Of a stretch of 64,000 bases of DNA, positions 36,165 through 45,020 are shown piece by piece. Position 1 is the first letter of the stretch. Each line of letters opens with the position of its first letter. The position numbers and the translations under genes are program-made. Below the pieces are notes generated by a model. The model saw nothing but the letters and a program-made list of their open reading frames with translations. It was not told the origin of the DNA and did no database searches. Source of the stretch: Thermostichus vulcanus str. 'Rupite' (GTDB taxonomy: Bacteria > Cyanobacteriota > Cyanobacteriia > Thermostichales > Thermostichaceae); NCBI RefSeq assembly GCF_022848905.1, contig NZ_JAFIRA010000012.1, positions 1 to 64,000 of the forward strand, given 5' to 3'.

Positions 36165-37223
36165 CTAGTCGGGATCCCGAGGCTCGTAGTAGCGGTTGGC
36201 TAGCTCTAGGGCTGCCTGAAACTTTTGCTCACGGCTGAGATCAGAACGACGGGCAATATGAGCGAAGGTATTGATGTCCGGGGGCAGAAAGTCGAAAGAG
36301 CGCTGTTCCCGTACAATCTCGACTACCAAGTCACAAAGGGCCTGCTGATAATCATTGTAAAAAATTTCTCCCAAGGCTTTCAGACGGCCATCGGGCACAG
36401 GATTATTAAAATCAATGGCTTGGAGTTCTCCCTGTTCATCGATAAACATCTCTACAGAGTTCATCTCATAGCCCAAAACCCGATTGATAATCCGACAGGT
36501 ATCAATCACTTTTCTTCCTAACTCCGGGGTTAGAAACTCGGGATCAAAAATATATTCACTGGCATCTAGCTTGCGAAAGATATACTTGATCGGGATGATT
36601 TTACGACCAATACACAAAGCTCTGATTTGCCAAGGGTAGGGAGTTTTCACCTTCTCCTGTAGCATCATCACCTGAGATCCCGAATGGTTGTACAAATACA
36701 GCAGTTGATCGAGGTTATAGGCCAGTTCTACCCCAATCGCCTCCCGTCCTTCCGCAGGTTTGATGACAATGGGCCAGCCCAGTTCTTCAATCATTCCTTG
36801 CCAATCGAAAAATTTGTGGTACTTAAAATCGTCTCCTTGGAGAGCGGGGGCTTCTTTCGGGGGCAAGATATAGGTTTTTGGAATGGAGATACCCAAGTCT
36901 TTAACTACCATATAGGCAGCATCTTTGTTCCGCAGATAATAATAGAAACTGAAGGGATTATTGATGATATAAACGCCTTGAAAAGCAAAGCCCATAAACA
37001 AGCCAATTGCCTGTGGGTATAGATAGCTAAAGCGATCCAAGATCAGGCGATATTTGGTGCGGTAATCCAGATCAACCTCGTGAATGGTGACATGTTCGGC
37101 TCGGATCTTATAGGTTTGGCCATTGACAGCAGCGATGGGCGGGAGAGCATTGAGCCGCTCCACGGTTTCATCCCCAAAGGGCTCGCTAAAGTGCAAACTG
37201 CCAATCCAGTAGTCTTCCGTCAT
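36165..37223 (-). CDS. ATP-grasp ligase
   Basis: 352 aa from the ATG at 37,223, which follows a GAAGGGAAG site. ATP-grasp marks: a lysine in GWPIVIKPAEGREAIGVELA, QEKVKTPYPWQIRALCIGRK, and the metal-binding end EMFIDEQGELQAIDFNNPVP. Such enzymes join a carboxylate to an amine or thiol with acyl-phosphate formation (RimK/glutathione-synthetase style). The substrate is unknown. It lies between the esterase and the FemAB-like gene, which suggests a shared pathway that activates and modifies an amino acid or peptide. Confidence 0.82.
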   Translation of the reverse strand: MTEDYWIGSLHFSEPFGDETVERLNALPPIAAVNGQTYKIRAEHVTIHEVDLDYRTKYRLILDRFSYLYPQAIGLFMGFAFQGVYIINNPFSFYYYLRNKDAAYMVVKDLGISIPKTYILPPKEAPALQGDDFKYHKFFDWQGMIEELGWPIVIKPAEGREAIGVELAYNLDQLLYLYNHSGSQVMMLQEKVKTPYPWQIRALCIGRKIIPIKYIFRKLDASEYIFDPEFLTPELGRKVIDTCRIINRVLGYEMNSVEMFIDEQGELQAIDFNNPVPDGRLKALGEIFYNDYQQALCDLVVEIVREQRSFDFLPPDINTFAHIARRSDLSREQKFQAALELANRYYEPRDPD

Positions 37224-37252
37224 GGTCTTCCCTTCACTCCTCACATGGGATC

Positions 37253-37984
37253 CTACGCGAAGGCACGGATTTGCGCTTGCCACGTGGGCCAGTCGTGATC
37301 CCCTTCCCAGACTTCCAGTTGATGGGGGATGCCGTTGCGGTTGAGAACTTCTGACAGACGCAGATTATCGCTAAGGCAGTGGTCATGGTGCGCCGTTAAC
37401 AACTTGAGATCCGTATTGCGCCCCCCCAATTGATCCCACAGTTGCCGGCTCATGTTGGACATGTAAGCGAGCGGGTTGATAAAATACAGCTCCTGTTCCG
37501 CCTGTTTGGGATCCCAGCCGGTAATGGATCCCAGCGCTGCTACATCGTAAGGCCCACCCAAAGCCAGACAACGGCGGACCAACCCCGGATGCCGACAGGT
37601 GAGATTGACCGCATGGGTTGCACCTAGCGAAAACCCGGCTACCACCAAAAAATCGTTTTGGGCTTCGTCCCTGACATAGGGGATCAGCTCCTCCACCCAG
37701 TGTTGCTCCAGCAACAACCATTGATCCCGCCGTTGTGGCAATTCCAGTTTACGGTTGAAAAAGGTTTCCCAGTCTAGGGTTTCTACACAAAAGGCTTGCA
37801 GATAGCCCTGCTCCAGATGATGGCTAAGGCTGGCAATAATGCCTCGATCTTCTAGGTCGAAGAAGCGGCCATTGCTGGTGGGCAGACAGATCAGTGGGTA
37901 ACCCTGATGCCCGAAGTGGAGCATCTCCATCTCCCGGCCCAAAATCCGAGAGGGGAAGCGCAAGTACTGACGGGAATAGGACAT
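37253..37984 (-). CDS. Alpha/beta-hydrolase, esterase-like
   Basis: 243 aa. The nucleophile elbow is GFSLGATHAVN (GxSxG), with a likely acid in LTAHHDHCLSDN and histidine in EGDHDWPTW near the C-terminus. It resembles the esterase D/Fes-type group. No signal peptide. It is the first gene of a four-gene minus-strand cassette and ends 29 bp before the ATP-grasp start. The natural ester or amide substrate is unknown. Confidence 0.82.
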   Translation of the reverse strand: MSYSRQYLRFPSRILGREMEMLHFGHQGYPLICLPTSNGRFFDLEDRGIIASLSHHLEQGYLQAFCVETLDWETFFNRKLELPQRRDQWLLLEQHWVEELIPYVRDEAQNDFLVVAGFSLGATHAVNLTCRHPGLVRRCLALGGPYDVAALGSITGWDPKQAEQELYFINPLAYMSNMSRQLWDQLGGRNTDLKLLTAHHDHCLSDNLRLSEVLNRNGIPHQLEVWEGDHDWPTWQAQIRAFA

Positions 37985-38114
37985 GGGAACCAGAGGAGGG
38001 ATCCTCCGAAGATATACCAGGCTTTGTCTACCAAAAGCAGGGTGAGATCCGCCCAGGTGAGGATCCGAGTCATTCCAATCTGTTCAAGGGCAGCTCAAAA
38101 GGTCAGCCTCAGGC

Positions 38115-38762
38115 TCAGGAAATTTCTGTGAACAGATCCTTGAGGGCGGTGCGAGCGGCCAGGTGCTTACGGGTGGACTCAAGAATTTCTTCTTCCCGTT
38201 GCAGGCGGCTCTCGGTACTGAGCATTTCTAGTAGAGCCTGTTGCTCTTGAGGAGCACCATGAAAGTGACCAGCAATCCAATAGGACAACTCCGTTGGGGT
38301 GGTGGGCAGTTGATCCGGCAGTTCGGTATCCCGTTCCATCAGCTTGCCCGAGAGGCGTACCACATCTTCTAGTAGAGTGGAGACTTGCCGCACCAAGCCT
38401 TGTAAATCAGAAGTCGTCGGCTCATCCTCGATCCACTCCACCAACCCCACCCGGAAGGGTTTTTCCCGTACATAGTCCAGAAGGCGGAAGCGCTGCTGTC
38501 CAAGGGTCAGAATATCCATGCGGTCATCCGGCAACCGTTGTACCTGCAACACTTCGGCACAACAGCCCACCCGCACCGGGGATCCCTTCTGAGGATCAAA
38601 CATCAGCACCCCAAAGCGCCGATCCGTCTCCAAGACGGTGTTAATCATCATGCGGTAACGGGGCTCAAAAATGTGCAATGGCAGAGGGCGGCCTGGAAAC
38701 AGCACCACCTCTGGTAGCGGAAACAACGGCAGCTCACGAACATCCAGTGAAGAGGAAGGCAT
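38115..38762 (-). CDS. LON N-terminal-domain protein
   Basis: 215 aa. Matches the Lon substrate-binding domain without the ATPase or protease: LPLFPLPEVVLFPGRPLPLH then IFEPRYRMM, FGVLMFDP, DILTLGQQRFRLLDYVREKP. Stand-alone LON proteins are common in cyanobacteria and plastids; the role is not settled. The gene lies between the esterase cassette and ruvC on the same strand. Confidence 0.88.
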   Translation of the reverse strand: MPSSSLDVRELPLFPLPEVVLFPGRPLPLHIFEPRYRMMINTVLETDRRFGVLMFDPQKGSPVRVGCCAEVLQVQRLPDDRMDILTLGQQRFRLLDYVREKPFRVGLVEWIEDEPTTSDLQGLVRQVSTLLEDVVRLSGKLMERDTELPDQLPTTPTELSYWIAGHFHGAPQEQQALLEMLSTESRLQREEEILESTRKHLAARTALKDLFTEIS

Positions 38763-38801
38763 AGCGTCTGTGCTTTTCGTTGTAATGAGTCTAGCCCATC
38801 T

Positions 38802-38821
38802 TCTTTACCGATCTTTACCGA
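38802..38821. repeat. 10-bp exact tandem duplication upstream of the LON-domain gene
   Basis: TCTTTACCGA twice head to tail, 40-60 bp upstream of the LON gene start, in its leader or promoter. Confidence 0.95.
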
Positions 38822-38877
38822 ATCTCAGACCGATGGGGAGAGAGGATTTTTGATGCCTATGAACCTATTCTATGCAC

Positions 38878-39408
38878 CTATGATATGGGGCGATGGCCCT
38901 CCGGGCCGTGCGTAGCACGATGGTGCCAAACGGTGAGGGCAATGGCCAGGGCATCGGCAGCGTCATCCGGGCGGGGCAAGCTCGGCAAGTTCAGTTCCCG
39001 GGCCACCGCAGTTTGGACAGCATGTTTGTCGGCACGTCCATACCCGGTGAGGCTTTGTTTCACTTGCGCGGGCGTAAACTCTATTGGCAGCAGTTGATGC
39101 TGCGCCAAGACCAGCAAAATCACCCCACGGGCCTGAGCCACGGCAATGGTGTTGCCCATTTTGTAGAAGAAAAGTTTTTCGAGCCCCACCTGTTGGGGGC
39201 GCAGTTGGCGCAGCAGTTGATCCAGATCATCGTGCAACGTTTGTAGGCGTTCTGGCATCGATTGTTGGCTAGAGGTGCTGATCACGCCGTAATCGACCGG
39301 TTTTAAGCCCGTGGATCCCGCCAGAATGCAGCCAAAACCCATGGTGCCCAGACCCGGATCAAGACCTAGGATCAACTGATCTGCTGCTGCAAGGGGCTGC
39401 TGGTGCAA
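38878..39408 (-). CDS. ruvC: Holliday junction resolvase RuvC with repeat-derived C-terminus
   Basis: Cleaves Holliday junctions with RuvAB. 176 aa. Catalytic acids are visible in [15 protein letters not shown] (Asp), [20 protein letters not shown] (Glu) and [15 protein letters not shown] (Asp-Asp). The last dozen residues ([13 protein letters not shown]) are encoded by a 34-bp double-hairpin repeat that also occurs at 32,779, so the natural end of the protein has been replaced or extended. The active site is not affected. It starts 13 bp downstream of pgsA. Confidence 0.93.
   Translation of the reverse strand: MHQQPLAAADQLILGLDPGLGTMGFGCILAGSTGLKPVDYGVISTSSQQSMPERLQTLHDDLDQLLRQLRPQQVGLEKLFFYKMGNTIAVAQARGVILLVLAQHQLLPIEFTPAQVKQSLTGYGRADKHAVQTAVARELNLPSLPRPDDAADALAIALTVWHHRATHGPEGHRPIS
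38889..38922. repeat. 34-bp double-hairpin repeat, copy 2 (inside ruvC)
   Basis: Hairpins GGCCC-tcc-GGGCC and CGTGC-gta-GCACG. Compared with the copy at 32,779 both partners of one stem pair have changed (G-C here, A-T there), which supports selection or descent as a structured element. Confidence 0.88.
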
Positions 39409-39421
39409 AGGGTCGGGTGGT

Positions 39422-40027
39422 TTACGCAGAGGTGCTCTCCTTATCCAGTCTGGATCTGGGATCCGGCTCTAGCTCAGCAGGGTCGTTGCGCAGATACATC
39501 AACCCCGAGAGTAAGGTCAGAACCACCGCCAGCCAAAAACAGGGGATCCCTACCGGCCATCCTAAGATCAACAGAGCAATCGCCAGAATTTGGGTTACCG
39601 TCTTTGCCTTGCCCCAGAGGTTGGCCCCACGAATCTGGGTTTGATTGACCCGCCAACCGGCAATGGCCAGTTCTCGTCCCACAATCAAAAACACCCCCCA
39701 GGCCGGGATCCGCCCCAACTCCAGCAAACTGAGCAGTGGCGCCAGCACCAGCAGCTTATCCACCAAGGGATCCAGAAACTTGCCCACCTCCGTCACCAAC
39801 CCATAGCGCCGCGCCAAGTATCCATCCAACCAATCGGTGGCCGCCGCTAGCAGAAAAGCCCAAAAGGCCAAGCCTTCTCCTGCTGGGGATCCCCAACTTA
39901 ACCCCAGCAAAATAAACGGGATCCCGGCCAAGCGCAGCAGGGTAATGGCGGTGGGTAGGTTTACCCAGGCCAGCTTAGGTCTCTGGCCGAGAATACCGCT
40001 CTCCACGTTGGCTTCGCCTGAATTCAT
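39422..40027 (-). CDS. pgsA: CDP-diacylglycerol-glycerol-3-phosphate 3-phosphatidyltransferase
   Basis: Makes phosphatidylglycerol phosphate, the committed step to phosphatidylglycerol, which photosystems need. 201 aa with about five hydrophobic segments. The CDP-alcohol signature D-x2-DG-x2-AR-x8-G-x3-D-x3-D is complete in [18 protein letters not shown] then [10 protein letters not shown]. Its ATG overlaps the stop of the nucleoside hydrolase gene (ATGA), indicating coupling. Confidence 0.93.
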   Translation of the reverse strand: MNSGEANVESGILGQRPKLAWVNLPTAITLLRLAGIPFILLGLSWGSPAGEGLAFWAFLLAAATDWLDGYLARRYGLVTEVGKFLDPLVDKLLVLAPLLSLLELGRIPAWGVFLIVGRELAIAGWRVNQTQIRGANLWGKAKTVTQILAIALLILGWPVGIPCFWLAVVLTLLSGLMYLRNDPAELEPDPRSRLDKESTSA

Positions 40028-40959
40028 TGATAACGGCCCAATCGCTCGGTGAGCAGATCGTAAAAGCCCTGGGCATTTACCCCAAAGGCCACCTGGGCAT
40101 TGGCCGGCTGGCCACTGGCTCCCCAGCGATCCACCACTGTGCGGCCCAAGTTGAGGGGGCTGGCAGTTTCCACTTCCACATAACAGGGCTGGGTCTGGAA
40201 CAGGTGTGGTTCTAGCAAATAGGCAATCACACAGGGGTCATGCAACGGCCCACCGGGCAATCCATAGCGCTCGATATCGAACTTGCCATAAAAGGTCAGC
40301 ATAGCAGCCACTGTCTGCCCTACTTTTGTACCCAAGGCGCGAATCCGCTCAATCCGCTCTGGAGTACTGATCACCTGGTGGGTCACATTCAATCCCAACA
40401 TTACCACTCGCCGGATCCCAGCACTGAGCACCACCTGTGCCGCATGGGGATCCGTGAGGATGTTGAACTCGGCTGCCGGGGTAACATTGCCCTCAAAAGC
40501 GGATCCGCCCATGAACACCAGTGCCTCAATGTGATCGACAATCTGCGGCTGCTGCACCAAAGCCACCGCCAAGTTGGTCATCGGGCCGAGCAACGCCAAG
40601 GTAATCGGCGCCGGAGCGGCCATTAGGGTGTCGATGAGATACTGAACAGCGTGGATGGATCCCAGTGGCATTTTCGGCTCCGGCAGATCCGCTCCATCAA
40701 TCCCGGTTTTGCCATGCACCTGTTCGGCGGTTTCCAGAGGACGCAGCAATGGACGCGGGCAGCCGGCATAGACCCCCACTTGCGGATGACCAGCCAACTC
40801 ACAGATGCGCCGCGCATTGCTACTGGTTTGCTGCACCGAAACATTCCCCGCCACTGTGGTGATCCCCAGCAGCTGCAACTCCGGCGAGGCCAAAGCCAAC
40901 AACAGGGCCACCGCATCATCCTGTCCCGGGTCACAATCGATGATCAGGGGACGCACCAT
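40024..40959 (-). CDS. Nucleoside hydrolase (IunH family)
   Basis: 311 aa. Hydrolyses ribonucleosides to base and ribose. The calcium-binding N-terminus is LIIDCDPGQDDAVALL, followed by GNVSVQQTSSNARRICELAG, ALLGPMTNLAVAL, and HDPCVIAYLLEP with the C-terminal metal-site Asp. Base specificity cannot be read. It is the first gene of a nucleoside hydrolase-pgsA-ruvC run on the minus strand. Confidence 0.92.
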   Translation of the reverse strand: MVRPLIIDCDPGQDDAVALLLALASPELQLLGITTVAGNVSVQQTSSNARRICELAGHPQVGVYAGCPRPLLRPLETAEQVHGKTGIDGADLPEPKMPLGSIHAVQYLIDTLMAAPAPITLALLGPMTNLAVALVQQPQIVDHIEALVFMGGSAFEGNVTPAAEFNILTDPHAAQVVLSAGIRRVVMLGLNVTHQVISTPERIERIRALGTKVGQTVAAMLTFYGKFDIERYGLPGGPLHDPCVIAYLLEPHLFQTQPCYVEVETASPLNLGRTVVDRWGASGQPANAQVAFGVNAQGFYDLLTERLGRYQ

Positions 40960-41034
40960 AGGGATCCCAACCGGAACTCACTTACCCCCTAGTGTAGGAG
41001 GCAACGGCAACAGCGGTACGCACCGGATCCCTTG

Positions 41035-41064
41035 TTGGACTCTAAGGTATTGGACTCTAAGGTA
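41035..41064. repeat. 15-bp exact tandem duplication upstream of kaiA
   Basis: TTGGACTCTAAGGTA twice head to tail, in the leader or promoter of kaiA. If translation began at the far-upstream TTG it would encode a repeated LDSKV, but a start there is unlikely. Confidence 0.95.
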
Positions 41065-41163
41065 AACCGAAGCGGTTCCTCAGGCTATGGTTGCCCTTCT
41101 ATCCCCGTAGGCAAGCTTCCCAGCCAGATTTACAATCGAAAATGGCCTTCTGTTTGCTCCTCA

Positions 41164-42189
41164 TTGACCCCCCCCAGTACACAGCCACTGCGTATTTGCC
41201 TGCTGCAAGCCTGGGATCCACCTGATGGGGAGCCGCTGGCTTGTGAATCCCTCCTGCCCCCTGAACGCTTTGCCAGCGAAAGTTTCCGCGAACCCGATCT
41301 CTTCCTAGAACATCTGCACCAGCAAAATGGCGGCATCGACTGCCTGGTCTTGCTGGTGGATCCGAGCCGACTGGATCAGCTGGAGCATATCGGCAATCAA
41401 CTGTGTGAATGGGGACTCCTGTTGCCCACTGTTTTGGCGCTGGTTTTTCAACCCTCAGAACCTGAGCCTGGCCCAGAAGAAGCAATCCGTGTCCCGGATC
41501 CTGCGCGAACCACCCAAGCGCCATCTACCTCCTCTCAGACTGCCAGCGCTAATGCCCTCCTCAAACGGGAGCAATTTTTTTACCACAACGCCACCTTGGT
41601 GCGTTCCCTAGCGCCGCGAGATCTGCTGGTTCATACCCACCGCAGCGGGATCTCTCCTCTAGAACTGTTGATCGAGCGGGCCATCGCCTTGTTTCTCCAG
41701 GTTTCCCCCACCTGCGGTCTGCCGCAGGGGCAAGTGCGTCCGAAGGGGCAAGCCTACCTGACCTATAGCAACCAGCAACAGCAGCGGCTGGCAGAAAAGC
41801 TTCGGGAACGGCTGGGCTATGCCGGAGTGTATTATCATCGTGACCCGGAGCTGTTTTATCGACGCCTTTCTGAGCCGGAGCGACGGGCCTTAATGCAAAG
41901 GCTGCGGGGTCTGTACCAAACCATCGTCCTGGAATACTTCCAGTCTCCGGAAACCGCCAATGCCCGCATCGATGAACTGGTGGCCCTGGCCTTTTTTGCC
42001 GATATTGGCGCTGCCCAACTGTTGGAGTTACACATGGGCTTAATGGAGGATTTTGCCAAACAACTGAAATTGGAGGGCCGCAGTGAGGAGATCCTGCTGG
42101 ACTATCGCATTACCCTGATCGATGTGATGGCCCACCTGAGCGAAATGTACCGCCGCTCCATTCCCAAACCCGCGCCGAGGGATCCCTGA
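41164..42189 (+). CDS. kaiA: Circadian clock protein KaiA
   Basis: Stimulates KaiC autophosphorylation. The N-terminal pseudo-receiver is visible in [13 protein letters not shown] through [21 protein letters not shown] Pro/Glu/Ser/Thr-rich linker of about 45 residues follows ([20 protein letters not shown] and on). The conserved four-helix C-terminal domain reads [40 protein letters not shown] and [20 protein letters not shown]. The start is uncertain: the frame is open back to 41,032 with no ATG, and the TTG at 41,164 is used because it lies just before the receiver domain. The kaiB ATG follows the stop by two bases. Confidence 0.9.
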   Translation: MTPPSTQPLRICLLQAWDPPDGEPLACESLLPPERFASESFREPDLFLEHLHQQNGGIDCLVLLVDPSRLDQLEHIGNQLCEWGLLLPTVLALVFQPSEPEPGPEEAIRVPDPARTTQAPSTSSQTASANALLKREQFFYHNATLVRSLAPRDLLVHTHRSGISPLELLIERAIALFLQVSPTCGLPQGQVRPKGQAYLTYSNQQQQRLAEKLRERLGYAGVYYHRDPELFYRRLSEPERRALMQRLRGLYQTIVLEYFQSPETANARIDELVALAFFADIGAAQLLELHMGLMEDFAKQLKLEGRSEEILLDYRITLIDVMAHLSEMYRRSIPKPAPRDP

Positions 42190-42191
42190 AT

Positions 42192-42500
42192 ATGTCTGCC
42201 GAAGCTCGCAAAGCCTATGTTCTCAAGCTCTACGTGGCGGGCAACACCCCCAATTCCCTGCGTGCCCTCAATACCCTGCAAGACATTTTGGAAAAAGAGT
42301 TTCGCGGCGTGTACAGCCTCAAGGTGATCGATGTCTTGAAAAATCCGCAACTGGCAGAGGAAGATAAGATCTTGGCAACGCCAACTTTGGCCAAAATCCT
42401 GCCGCCGCCGGTACGAAAGATCATTGGCGACCTGTCAAACCGGGAGAAAGTGCTGATTGGCCTAGATCTGCTCTACGAAGAACTGGACGAAGAGGCTTGA
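42192..42500 (+). CDS. kaiB: Circadian clock protein KaiB
   Basis: 102 aa, thioredoxin-like fold-switching protein that binds KaiC at night and sequesters KaiA. Typical sequence: [20 protein letters not shown], then [20 protein letters not shown] and [20 protein letters not shown]. The acidic tail [11 protein letters not shown] is also typical. It is tightly packed between kaiA and kaiC. Confidence 0.98.
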   Translation: MSAEARKAYVLKLYVAGNTPNSLRALNTLQDILEKEFRGVYSLKVIDVLKNPQLAEEDKILATPTLAKILPPPVRKIIGDLSNREKVLIGLDLLYEELDEEA

Positions 42501-42528
42501 AACGCGCCATGGGAGTGAGGAGAGTGTG

Positions 42529-44160
42529 ATGAATCAGCCATTTGGGCCTTCTGAGCCACAAGAGCCGCAGGCGCAGGATAAAGCAGCGGAAGTCTCTACC
42601 GCTCCCCCTCAACCCAGCCGCCGCATGGGACTTTTGGAGCCGCGCGGGATCCCGAAAAAGCCCACTGGCATTGAAGGCTTCGACGACATCAGCCACGATG
42701 GCCTACCGTTGGGGCGAACCACCCTAGTCAGTGGCACCTCCGGCACTGGCAAAACCCTGTTTGCTACTCAATTTCTCTACAACGGCATTGTTCAGTACCA
42801 AGAGCCGGGCATCTTCGTCACCTTTGAGGAGACCCCCGCCGATATCATCCGCAATGCCTCCAGCTTTGGCTGGGATTTGCAATCGCTCATCGACAAAGGC
42901 CAACTGTTTATTCTCGACGCTTCCCCGGATCCGGAAGGCTATGAGGTCAGCGGCAATTTCGATCTCTCCGCTCTGATCGAGCGCATTCAGTACGCCATTC
43001 GTAAGTACAAAGCCAAACGGGTCTCCATCGACTCAGTGACTGCTATCTTTCAGCAATACGACCCTGCCGGCATCGTGCGACGGGAGCTGTTTCGCCTCAC
43101 CGCTCGCCTCAAGCAGGCCAATGTCACCACTGTCATGACCACTGAACGCACCGATGAGTACGGCCCGATTGCTCGCTTTGGGGTGGAAGAATTTGTCTCC
43201 GACAACGTTGTGGTCTTGCGCAACATCTTGGAAGGAGAAAAACGACGGCGCACCATCGAAATCTTGAAGCTGCGGGGCACCACCCACATGAAGGGAGAAT
43301 ATCCCTTCACCATCACCAACGATGGCATCAATATCTTCCCGTTGGGGGCAATGCAACTGACGCAGCGCTCCTCGAATGTCCGAGTGTCCTCCGGCATCGA
43401 AAAGCTGGACGAAATGTGCGGCGGCGGGTTCTTCAAGGACTCGATCATCCTGGCCACAGGTGCCACCGGTACCGGCAAAACCTCACTAGTGAGCAAGTTC
43501 CTGGAACGAGGCTGTCTGGATGGGGAGCGGTGCATTCTTTTTGCCTACGAAGAATCGCGGGCCCAGCTTTCCCGCAATGCCTCCTCTTGGGGTATCGACC
43601 TAGAAGAGTTCGAGCGGCAGGGCCTCCTAAAGATCATCTGCGCCTATCCCGAGTCCGCGGGCTTGGAAGATCACCTCCAGAAGATCAAAACCGAGATGAT
43701 GGCCTTCAAGCCCTCTCGCATTGCCATCGACTCCCTTTCGGCACTAGCGCGGGGGGTGAGCCAGAATGCCTTTCGTCAGTTTGTGATTGGGGTCACCGGC
43801 CTGGCCAAACAGGAGGAGATCACCGGCTTTTTCACCAATACCACCGACCAATTCATGGGATCCCATTCCATCACTGAATCCCACATCTCCACCATCACCG
43901 ACACGATTATTTTGCTGCAATACGTCGAGATCCGCGGCGAGATGGCCCGTGCCCTCAATGTTTTCAAAATGCGTGGCTCCTGGCACGACAAAGGCATCCG
44001 CGAGTACTTGATCTCCAATGCCGGCATCCAAATCCGTGACTCCTTCCGGGGCTATGAGCGCATCATCAGCGGATCCCCGACCCGCATCAATGTCGATGAG
44101 AAAAACGAGCTCTCCCGCATTGTGCAAAATGTGCAAGCCCTCGATGACGATGGATTTTGA
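42529..44160 (+). CDS. kaiC: Circadian clock ATPase/autokinase KaiC
   Basis: 543 aa, the core oscillator. It has duplicated RecA-like CI and CII domains with Walker A GTSGTGKT (69-76) and GATGTGKT, catalytic Glu pairs in TFEETPADI and AYEESRAQL, and the phosphorylation site Ser-Thr in ESHISTITDTIILLQ. About 25 extra residues precede CI compared with the S. elongatus protein, rich in Pro, Gln and Glu. The ATG at 42,529 follows a GAGGAGAG site; a GTG one codon earlier is possible. The tail ends SRIVQNVQALDDDGF. Confidence 0.98.
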   Translation: MNQPFGPSEPQEPQAQDKAAEVSTAPPQPSRRMGLLEPRGIPKKPTGIEGFDDISHDGLPLGRTTLVSGTSGTGKTLFATQFLYNGIVQYQEPGIFVTFEETPADIIRNASSFGWDLQSLIDKGQLFILDASPDPEGYEVSGNFDLSALIERIQYAIRKYKAKRVSIDSVTAIFQQYDPAGIVRRELFRLTARLKQANVTTVMTTERTDEYGPIARFGVEEFVSDNVVVLRNILEGEKRRRTIEILKLRGTTHMKGEYPFTITNDGINIFPLGAMQLTQRSSNVRVSSGIEKLDEMCGGGFFKDSIILATGATGTGKTSLVSKFLERGCLDGERCILFAYEESRAQLSRNASSWGIDLEEFERQGLLKIICAYPESAGLEDHLQKIKTEMMAFKPSRIAIDSLSALARGVSQNAFRQFVIGVTGLAKQEEITGFFTNTTDQFMGSHSITESHISTITDTIILLQYVEIRGEMARALNVFKMRGSWHDKGIREYLISNAGIQIRDSFRGYERIISGSPTRINVDEKNELSRIVQNVQALDDDGF

Positions 44161-44198
44161 ACAGTTGCTGAGTTCTATTCCTCTGGTAGGAGGCCGAC

Positions 44199-44864
44199 AT
44201 GGCTACCTATGCCACTCCCGAGATGGCATCTACGGAACGCTCCCCGCTTCTTGGAGAAGAACGTGTTGTCCTCAATGACATCAGTTGGCAGACATTTGAG
44301 CGATTGCTGACAGAAGCAGGGGAAGGGCGAAATACCCGTTTCCACTACTGGCAAGGGAGGTTAGAAATCATGTCTCCCCTTGCTCCTCACGAAGGCAGCA
44401 ATCGCTTCCTGGAAAGTTTGATCGTGGTTATTGCCGAAGAGTGGAACCTGAATTTGCGCCAACTCGGCTCCTGGACGATGCGGCGATCTGATTTGCAGAT
44501 GGGGGCAGAGCCTGACTCTTGCTACTACATTCAACATGAGCCGCTCATCCGCCACAAAGAGGAAATTGACTTGGCTGTTGATCCGCCCCCAGACCTGGTG
44601 TTGGAAATCGACATCACCCATCCCTCCAAGCGACGCCTCCCCATTTACGCCAAGCTGGGGGTTCCAGAGGTGTGGACTTACAACGGACGCACTGTGCAAT
44701 ATTTCCAACGTCAAGATGACACCTACCTCCCTATTGCCCAAAGCCTGAGTTTCCCCAGTTTGCCAGCGTCTATCCTTCAGGAATTTCTGGAGAAGCGCTA
44801 CGGTATTGGGGAAATAGAAGCGATTCGACAGTTTCGGGAGTGGGCTCGTCAACAGATTCGTTAA
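44199..44864 (+). CDS. Uma2-family endonuclease-like protein (DUF820)
   Basis: 221 aa. The restriction-endonuclease-like (PD-(D/E)xK) core is visible: GRLEIMSPLAPHEGSNRFLE, GAEPDSCYYI (Asp) and PPDLVLEIDITHPSKRR (Asp and Glu), then AKLGVPEVWTYNG. The family is greatly expanded in cyanobacteria; its biological substrate is unknown. An AGGAGG site precedes the ATG. It lies just after kaiC, but no functional link is known. Confidence 0.88.
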   Translation: MATYATPEMASTERSPLLGEERVVLNDISWQTFERLLTEAGEGRNTRFHYWQGRLEIMSPLAPHEGSNRFLESLIVVIAEEWNLNLRQLGSWTMRRSDLQMGAEPDSCYYIQHEPLIRHKEEIDLAVDPPPDLVLEIDITHPSKRRLPIYAKLGVPEVWTYNGRTVQYFQRQDDTYLPIAQSLSFPSLPASILQEFLEKRYGIGEIEAIRQFREWARQQIR

Positions 44865-45020
44865 TCAGATGCCTCAAGCTACGCAGTGGACTCCAAAACG
44901 AGCGAACCCTGAGCCGCGTAGGACTTGAACCGGATCCCTGGCGGTGTCGGGTCAGTTAACACAAGCATTTCCCGACAGTCAACGGCAAATCGGTGGTAAC
45001 CCCCGAATAAATTGGGTAGT

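Noticed and set aside
44879-45011. tRNA-like TTCAAGTCC stretch and protein-like minus-strand tail before pilM
   Set aside because: The flanks cannot form a T-stem or acceptor stem, and the peptide frame has no start of its own.
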